DNA from: Agrilactobacillus yilanensis
GTDB lineage: Bacteria; Bacillota; Bacilli; Lactobacillales; Lactobacillaceae
Assembly (NCBI RefSeq): GCF_003946725.1
Contig: NZ_RHOY01000007.1
Coordinates: forward strand, 1 to 64,000
DNA: 64,000 nt
Reading direction: 5' to 3'
Made by a program: the position numbers and the translations under genes. Positions within the stretch are counted from its first letter, which is position 1. The number at the start of each line of letters is the position of its first letter. Shown here piece after piece: positions 59,127 through 64,000 of this stretch. The notes beneath the pieces are model-generated. The model did not search any database. It was given only the letters and a program-made list of their open reading frames with translations, and was not told the origin of the DNA.

Positions 59127-59411
59127 CTATGCAAAAAATAAAACAATATAAGTGCCAGCAATCAAAAAGCCGACAATTAATAAGGCCCAGTTCAACCGCC
59201 ATTTTAAATTATAGGAACGTTCCTGTGCATACTCACCGGTCAACGCCCAGCGCTGTTTGAATGTTTTTTTAGCATATGCTTTTTCAACGGCCACTCTTTG
59301 ATCATCATTTGCTTTAAAAGCTGGATCCGCCTTTTTACGTTGCCGGATTGCTTTTGCTTGCGCGACTTTATTGCGCAAATTGGTAAATATATTAGTCAAC
59401 TTTAACGTCAC
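59127..59411 (-). CDS. Small basic membrane protein of unknown function
   Basis: This 94-residue protein has a very basic, charged N-terminal two-thirds (RQRKKADPAFKAND) and one C-terminal hydrophobic helix (about 74-93), that is, a tail-anchored topology. No family is recognised. It starts inside the end of the Nudix gene (20-base overlap) and precedes mtnN, so it is translated from the same transcript. The conserved position suggests a real gene. Confidence 0.8.
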   Translation of the reverse strand: MTLKLTNIFTNLRNKVAQAKAIRQRKKADPAFKANDDQRVAVEKAYAKKTFKQRWALTGEYAQERSYNLKWRLNWALLIVGFLIAGTYIVLFFA

Positions 59412-59955
59412 CCTTTAATCGAAGGATTTCCCAATAATACAAAGCCATAATGGTTTTAGCATCACAAATTTCCCCACGATTTTGTGCCGCTTTTGCTTCA
59501 GCAAAACTTAAATGGTAAACATTTAAAAACTCATCTGCGTCCAAAGACCGTTTATGGGCCACTGGTTTCAAAGTTTTTGTATAATATAGATGTAAATATT
59601 CATCCGCAAATCCTGGCGTTGAATAAAAACCGGCTACTTTCTCCAAATCCGGGGTGTAAAAACCGGTTTCTTCATTTAATTCCCGTAAAGCAACGGCTTG
59701 CGGATCTGTCTCGCCTAAATCAATTTTACCAGCGGGTATTTCTAAGGTTTCTTGGCGCATTGGTGCCCGCCATTGCTTAACAAAAAGCATTTTACCTTCA
59801 TCGTCAATTGGCATGATGGCGACAGCGCCATGATGATGAATAATTTCACGTTTCGCAGTCCGGCCATCCGGCAGCAAAACATCTTCTAAATCTAAATTTA
59901 AAATGGATCCCCGATATAAGGGTTGTGTTTTTAGAACTTTTTCTTCGAAGTCCAT
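59392..59955 (-). CDS. nudF: Nudix hydrolase, ADP-ribose pyrophosphatase
   Basis: This 187-residue enzyme has a full Nudix box: GKIDLGETDPQAVALRELN continuing into EETGF (G-x5-E-x7-REL-x-EE-x-G), near residues 75-100. It also has the NudF-type features RGSILNLDLEDVLLPDGR and GFADEYLHLY. It hydrolyses ADP-ribose to AMP and ribose-5-phosphate. It is the first gene of the nudF-membrane protein-mtnN-desulfurase-DUF1831 run. Confidence 0.93.
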   Translation of the reverse strand: MDFEEKVLKTQPLYRGSILNLDLEDVLLPDGRTAKREIIHHHGAVAIMPIDDEGKMLFVKQWRAPMRQETLEIPAGKIDLGETDPQAVALRELNEETGFYTPDLEKVAGFYSTPGFADEYLHLYYTKTLKPVAHKRSLDADEFLNVYHLSFAEAKAAQNRGEICDAKTIMALYYWEILRLKGDVKVD

Positions 59956-60150
59956 AGGCTAACCTCCAGTTATCTTCTTTCCTTATCTTACAAGGCAATT
60001 TCAGTTTTGTAAATTACAGTACGGCGCTTTTTTATGAGAATACATACTCTGGTCCCTAAAAAATCAATCTTTAGCCTTATACTCTTTGGATTTGCCTCTA
60101 TGTTAAAATGAATCTATAAATAAGCGTAATCAAATCTAGGAGTGACAAAG

Positions 60151-60918
60151 ATGGATAAAAATCTCAAAAGAGTCATGCACATTTGTGCTGGTTTCTTCTT
60201 AATTACTTTAGCTTTCTCAATGATTTCTGATGTTAGTGGTGGTGTAAGTCATATTTTGGCCATGGTCGGCACGTTGAGCTTGTCCGTATTTTTAATCACC
60301 TTACCTTTTCATATCTTACAAAAACATCGGCAATCCCGTAGCCCTAAAAAAGAGGCCGTTGATGTGGACAAATTAGATCGGAAAATGTTAGCCCATTATC
60401 AAAAAGCTGGCCTTTCTGATAGCGATGTTGTATTCTTCAGAAAAACAATGAACGAAGCAGAAACTCAAATTCGTCAATTATCTAAAAATATTGAGGATAC
60501 CCCTAAATTAAAAGCTATTGACTTAAATATCGACTTCGTAAAGGTTTCTAAATCAATGTTTGCGGCTATTGTCAAAGAACCGCAACGTTTATCTGAAGCC
60601 AGTGCTGGTGATTTCTTATACCGCCACTTACCAACTTTAGTAAGCTTAACAGATCGTTATATTGAAATCTCGCATCACGAAGTTAAGACAACTGATACTT
60701 GGGAAGTCTTAGCAAAAAGTCTAGATGTTATCAAGAGTTTAGGAAACCAAGTTCGTGAAGACTACAGTCTATTTGTGGCTGATGATTTGGATGAAATGGA
60801 TCAAGAAATGTCTGCTGCGACAGATTCTTTATCAAACGCCCAAAAGGATGCCATCAAAATGAATGAAGCATTAGCAAAAGTTAATGCCAGCTATGAAAAG
60901 AATAAGGAGCAACATTAA
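60151..60918 (+). CDS. XpaC-like membrane protein (5-bromo-4-chloroindolyl phosphate hydrolysis family)
   Basis: This 255-residue protein has two N-terminal TM helices (about 7-22 and 30-52) and a long helical cytoplasmic domain ([15 protein letters not shown]-like [17 protein letters not shown]). It belongs to the XpaC family, which is regularly paired with TelA. I chose the ATG at 60151, 8 bases after AGGAG; a GTG at 60142 lies inside that site. An extended -10 (TGTTAAAAT) lies upstream. The stop overlaps the telA start (TAATG). Function is not settled; a link to tellurite/cell-envelope stress is proposed for the family. Confidence 0.9.
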   Translation: MDKNLKRVMHICAGFFLITLAFSMISDVSGGVSHILAMVGTLSLSVFLITLPFHILQKHRQSRSPKKEAVDVDKLDRKMLAHYQKAGLSDSDVVFFRKTMNEAETQIRQLSKNIEDTPKLKAIDLNIDFVKVSKSMFAAIVKEPQRLSEASAGDFLYRHLPTLVSLTDRYIEISHHEVKTTDTWEVLAKSLDVIKSLGNQVREDYSLFVADDLDEMDQEMSAATDSLSNAQKDAIKMNEALAKVNASYEKNKEQH

Positions 60919-62126
60919 TGGCCAATACTGAAGACTCTAAGACAAATTCACAAGATTTAATGAGCGATCTATTAAGCAATCCGTTTAATGATCAAACCCC
61001 TGATATGCCGCAAAAAGCGGTTACTAAAGATAATGGCGAATCCTTAATTCGTAAATTAACCCCCGATGAACAACAAAAAGCACAAGATTTAGCCCATTCA
61101 ATTGATGAAACAAATACAACTAGTGTTATCAACTATGGCGCTCAGGCGCAAAAACAATTGGGTGACTTCTCACAAAATATTTTAAATAAAGTTCAATCCC
61201 AAGATACTGGTGCTATCGGGGATGCATTGACCGATTTAATGTATCGGCTAAACGAGGCAAATCCTGATGAACTACGGGCTGAAGACAACAATATTTTCAA
61301 GCGGATGTTTGGTAAGGTGAAGCGTTCTATTTATGAAGTACAAGGTAAATACCAAAAAATCGGCGCGCAAATTGATTCTATTGGGTCTCGGCTAAATGTT
61401 GAAAAAGATGGGCTGTTAAAAGATAACGTAACGATGGAAGAACTTTATCAACAAAACAAAACTTACTTCCAAGCGTTAAATATTTATATCGCCGCTGGTC
61501 AATTAAAGGCCCAAGAATTAGATGAAAAACTAATTCCTGAAGCGCAAGCTAAGGCACAAGCAAGCGGTGATCAATTGGATGTACAGGCTGTTAATGATCT
61601 AAATCAATTTAAAGATCGTTTGGAAAAACGGACTTATGATTTGGAATTGGCAAAACAAGTTACTTTACAGCAAGCCCCTCAAATTCGCTTAATTCAAAAT
61701 ACAAACCAAGCTTTGGCTGAAAAAATTCAAGCTTCGATTAATACGGCTATTCCCCTTTGGAAAAACCAAGTCGCCATTGCTTTAACTTTATTACGGCAAA
61801 AAGATGCCGTCACAGCACAACGACAAGTTTCTGAAACAACTAACGATTTATTGAAAAAGAACAGTGAGATGTTGAAAATGTCTTCTATTGAAACTGCTAG
61901 AGAAAATGAACGCGGCGTTGTTGATATTGAAACCTTGCAAAAGACGCAAAATGATTTGATTGAAACATTACAAGAAACCTTAAAGATTCAACAAGAAGGT
62001 CATGCAAAACGGGTCAATGCTGAACAAGAATTGGATCGAATGGAACAAGATTTACACGATCAATTATTACAGATTACCCAAGGTCAAAATCCACAAAGCG
62101 GCCCTACTCGGCGCAACGTTAATTAG
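60918..62126 (+). CDS. TelA-like toxic anion resistance protein
   Basis: This 402-residue soluble, almost entirely alpha-helical protein belongs to the TelA family ([54 protein letters not shown]). Family members have been tied to tellurite, nisin and antibiotic tolerance. It is translationally coupled to the XpaC gene and followed by a strong terminator, so the pair is one two-gene unit. Confidence 0.92.
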   Translation: MANTEDSKTNSQDLMSDLLSNPFNDQTPDMPQKAVTKDNGESLIRKLTPDEQQKAQDLAHSIDETNTTSVINYGAQAQKQLGDFSQNILNKVQSQDTGAIGDALTDLMYRLNEANPDELRAEDNNIFKRMFGKVKRSIYEVQGKYQKIGAQIDSIGSRLNVEKDGLLKDNVTMEELYQQNKTYFQALNIYIAAGQLKAQELDEKLIPEAQAKAQASGDQLDVQAVNDLNQFKDRLEKRTYDLELAKQVTLQQAPQIRLIQNTNQALAEKIQASINTAIPLWKNQVAIALTLLRQKDAVTAQRQVSETTNDLLKKNSEMLKMSSIETARENERGVVDIETLQKTQNDLIETLQETLKIQQEGHAKRVNAEQELDRMEQDLHDQLLQITQGQNPQSGPTRRNVN

Positions 62127-62196
62127 TTAAACTCGTCCGCCACGTCTGTCGCTATAGGTAGTGCTTTTACCCTCAACCAGCTACTTAATAAATATT

Positions 62197-62237
62197 AAAA
62201 GACTAGCTCAAGAACTTCTGAGGGCTAGTCTTTTTTG
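62197..62237 (+). terminator. Terminator of the xpaC-telA pair
   Basis: AAAAGACTAGC (62197-62207) pairs with GCTAGTCTTTT (62224-62234) and is followed by TTG; A/T flanks permit function on both strands. Confidence 0.85.
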
Positions 62238-62284
62238 TTTGTACGTATAATTCTAGAGTATCTGCATTATTAAAGCGTAAGCAC

Positions 62285-63718
62285 TTACGCTCTACTTTTG
62301 CGCCAGCGATTTATCGTGACAACTGTAGCAACGGCGCAAATTACAGTGGCTAAAATAAAGACGACGTGCATGCCATAGATAAACAATTCTGGTGATTTAG
62401 CCACATAGGTGGTCACATGTCGACCAGCTTTTTGACTCATTGCACCAAATAATACGGTAGTTGCCAACGCAATCCCAATGATCATCCCCATATTTCGGGC
62501 TAACGCATTTAGGCCGCCGGCAATCCCTAGATCTTGCTTTTCTACTGAACTCATAATTAACGCATTATTCGGTGCTTGGAAGATACCATTGCCTAAACCC
62601 ACAGCCCCAATCAAAATCATAAACAGCCATAATGGTGATTGTAACTGAATAAAAGCATAGCCTATTTGCGCGATTAAAATAACAACTAAGCCAATAACCG
62701 TTAATAAATAAGGTCCAATCTTATCAGAAATTGCGCCGGATAAAGGTGCCACAACGACTTGAACAATTGGGAAAATCATAAATATATAACCGGCATAATT
62801 GGGTGCTAAGCCCCGGGCGTTTTGCAAATAAAACGGTGAGACCACGTTAAAGAAGAAATTAACAATAAAAATCAATAATGCCGTTATCAGACTAATTGTA
62901 AAATTACGATTTTTGAAAATATGAAATGAAACTAAAGGATCTTTAGCCTGGCGTTCTGTACGATAAAATAAAATAAAGCTAATTAAGCTTACCAACCATA
63001 ATCCTAAAATTAAAACTTGGCCAAAACCAATTTCTTGACCAATAAAAACAGCTAGAAAGAAACTAATAATGCCAATTGCAAAAGTCAAAAAGCCCTTAAC
63101 ATCTGTTTTCTTACGATCAAAAAAACGATCCTCTGGTAAAACATAATGGCCTAAAATCATCGTTAAAACACCGATGGGGATGTTAATCCAGAAAATATAG
63201 CCCCAAGGTAAATGGGCTAAAATAATACCCCCAATCCCGGGACCCGCAATACTGCCCAAGGACACAAAAGAACCAATTAAACCCAATGCTTTCCCACGAT
63301 CACTGATGGGGAATACTTCGGTAATAATCCCATTGTTTGTACTCATCGTCATGCTGGCACCAATGGCTTGAACAGTTCTGCCAAATAGTAAAAACCACAG
63401 ACTATGGTTAAAGCCACACAATATCGAACCAATGACAAATAGCAACGTCCCCCAGCGGAAAACTTTGATTTTACCAAAACTATCACCAATTTTACCAAAC
63501 AATAATAATAGCGCACAGATCACAATTAAATAAATGGAAACGACCCATTCTACTTGATTGAGAGGAATTGCTAAATCCTTACTCATCACTGGTAAGGCAA
63601 TGTTCACAATACTACCATCCAATGTAGCCATAAATGTAAACATACCTATTGCCGTTAAAATTAGCCAGCGGTGTTTTTGGACGTCGCTATCGTCAACATA
63701 ACTTTGAACTTGTGCCAC
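62285..63718 (-). CDS. DHA2-family multidrug MFS transporter (14 TM)
   Basis: This 477-residue transporter of the EmrB/QacA family has about 14 hydrophobic helices, motif A-like GKIGDSFGKIKVFRWG near 76-91, motif C-like GSIAGPGIGG near 150-165, and the N-terminal TLDGSIVNIALPVM typical of DHA2 exporters. It uses proton motive force to export lipophilic drugs; the substrate is unknown. It lies directly downstream of a gene ending in a TipAS-like domain. A small palindrome (GCGTAAG/CTTACGC) at its stop codon may be a weak terminator. Confidence 0.92.
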   Translation of the reverse strand: MAQVQSYVDDSDVQKHRWLILTAIGMFTFMATLDGSIVNIALPVMSKDLAIPLNQVEWVVSIYLIVICALLLLFGKIGDSFGKIKVFRWGTLLFVIGSILCGFNHSLWFLLFGRTVQAIGASMTMSTNNGIITEVFPISDRGKALGLIGSFVSLGSIAGPGIGGIILAHLPWGYIFWINIPIGVLTMILGHYVLPEDRFFDRKKTDVKGFLTFAIGIISFFLAVFIGQEIGFGQVLILGLWLVSLISFILFYRTERQAKDPLVSFHIFKNRNFTISLITALLIFIVNFFFNVVSPFYLQNARGLAPNYAGYIFMIFPIVQVVVAPLSGAISDKIGPYLLTVIGLVVILIAQIGYAFIQLQSPLWLFMILIGAVGLGNGIFQAPNNALIMSSVEKQDLGIAGGLNALARNMGMIIGIALATTVLFGAMSQKAGRHVTTYVAKSPELFIYGMHVVFILATVICAVATVVTINRWRKSRA

Positions 63719-63751
63719 AAAAAATCCTCCAATCTATTCAATAACTTATTA

Positions 63752-63780
63752 AGTATAAGCATTTTTTTAATTATAAACAA
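63752..63780 (-). promoter_or_regulatory. Promoter of the MFS transporter gene
   Basis: On the minus strand TTGTTT (63775-63780), 17 bases, TATACT (63752-63757). The ordinary 17-base spacer differs from the long 19-20-base spacers typical of MerR-activated promoters. Confidence 0.5.
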
Positions 63781-63782
63781 CA

Positions 63783-63818
63783 AAAAAGTGCGACCTTGTC
63801 TTAAAACAAAATCACACC
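63783..63818 (-). terminator. Terminator after the TipAS-like gene
   Basis: On the minus strand GTGTGATTTTGT pairs with ACAAGGTCGCAC (12 bp including G-U pairs) and is followed by TTTTTTG. It separates the partial gene at the right edge from the transporter gene. Confidence 0.8.
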
Positions 63819-63883
63819 TTCTCATTACTGTCTTTTATCTTATTTCAAAATTATTTTATAAGTTTACAGCTACTTTAAATTGC

Positions 63884-64000
63884 TTATTTTAAATAAATTT
63901 GTAACGCGGCTACTAAAAATTCCGCACAGCCCATTTCAATTTTATCATAATATTTTTTAAATCTTGGATCAGCTAAATACATTTGGGCTAATCCTAAATG
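63884..64000 (-). CDS. C-terminal end of a TipAS-domain (MerR-type) regulator, cut by the window edge
   Basis: The last 38 codons of a gene continue beyond the window. They read HLGLAQMYLADPRFKKYYDK, then IEMGCAEFLVAALQIYLK. The segment G-L-A-x-M-Y-x-x-D-x-R-F and the following D-K-I-x-x-G-x-A-x-F-L match the end of the TipAS drug-recognition domain found in TipA-like MerR regulators. The next gene is a drug exporter, so the regulator may control it. Only the C-terminus is visible, so the DNA-binding part is assumed. Confidence 0.75.
   Translation of the reverse strand, partial: HLGLAQMYLADPRFKKYYDKIEMGCAEFLVAALQIYLK

Noticed and set aside
62272-62290. Palindrome GCGTAAG/CTTACGC at the stop of the MFS gene as a strong terminator
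   Set aside because: It is followed by TTTAATAATG rather than a U-run; kept only as a possible weak terminator in the transporter entry.

Overview
The window is one uninterrupted stretch of chromosome from a low-to-moderate GC Gram-positive bacterium, almost certainly a lactobacillus (Lactobacillaceae). The evidence is the gene set and order (ysxC-clpX-tig-tuf, rpsO/rpsT, holA-comEC-comEA, pyc-ftsW-ylaN-typA, pdhABCD, rpoY-rnjA), strong AGGAGG-type ribosome binding sites, and a short-chain dehydrogenase that, from memory, is very close to the R-specific alcohol dehydrogenase of Levilactobacillus brevis. The genus cannot be fixed from the sequence alone. I see no rRNA, tRNA, insertion sequence, prophage or CRISPR array.

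Layout. (1) 1-5.2 kb, minus strand: ribosome biogenesis GTPase, ClpX, trigger factor and EF-Tu, each with its own terminator. (2) 5.2-12.5 kb, minus: rpsO, pnp, asd, dapA, rnjB and a TPR protein; Bacillus has the same ancestral order (rpsO-pnp ... asd-dapA-rnjB). (3) 12.7-15 kb: rpsT on the plus strand from a TTG start, then an NADP-dependent alcohol dehydrogenase and holA on the minus strand. (4) 15.1-21 kb, minus: competence DNA uptake genes comEA/comEC (no comEB between them), a Lon-like PDZ protease, coaD, rsmD, ylbG, ylbF. (5) 21-29.4 kb: pyruvate carboxylase, FtsW, YlaN, TypA, an inositol-monophosphatase-like enzyme and a UPF0223 protein. (6) 29.5-34.7 kb: a complete pyruvate dehydrogenase operon whose E2 carries two almost identical lipoyl domains. 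(7) 35-43.3 kb: an accessory block set into the otherwise conserved pdh-def-rpoY-rnjA backbone. It holds a magnesium-riboswitch-controlled, catalytically incomplete P-type ATPase fragment, a heterodimeric ABC exporter and an unknown membrane-anchored protein. (8) 43.4-50.3 kb: a lipid kinase and a two-subunit glutamate synthase. (9) 50.5-60 kb: Eis-like acetyltransferase, RecD2, TPR protein, phosphatase/mutase, MnmA, DUF1831, cysteine desulfurase, MTA/SAH nucleosidase, a small membrane protein and a Nudix hydrolase. (10) 60.1-64 kb: an XpaC/TelA pair, a 14-TM drug exporter, and the end of a gene whose product ends like a TipAS-domain regulator.

The most unusual element is at 35.0-36.35 kb on the minus strand. 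A promoter is followed by an M-box (Mg2+) riboswitch with a clear terminator/antiterminator switch. Next comes a 28-codon leader ORF with its own ribosome binding site, then a 10-bp hairpin that buries the AGGAGG of the next gene. That gene encodes a 282-residue protein equal to only the N-terminal part and actuator domain of a Mg2+-type P-type ATPase. It lacks the TGE loop and the whole phosphorylation and nucleotide-binding part, yet it is an intact reading frame with its own terminator. This looks like a magnesium-responsive protein with a non-transport role.

Functionally the rest is central: pyruvate is routed either to acetyl-CoA (Pdh) or oxaloacetate (Pyc). Asd/DapA feed lysine and peptidoglycan precursors, GltBD makes glutamate, and RNase J1/J2, PNPase and YlbF/YlbG relate to RNA turnover.
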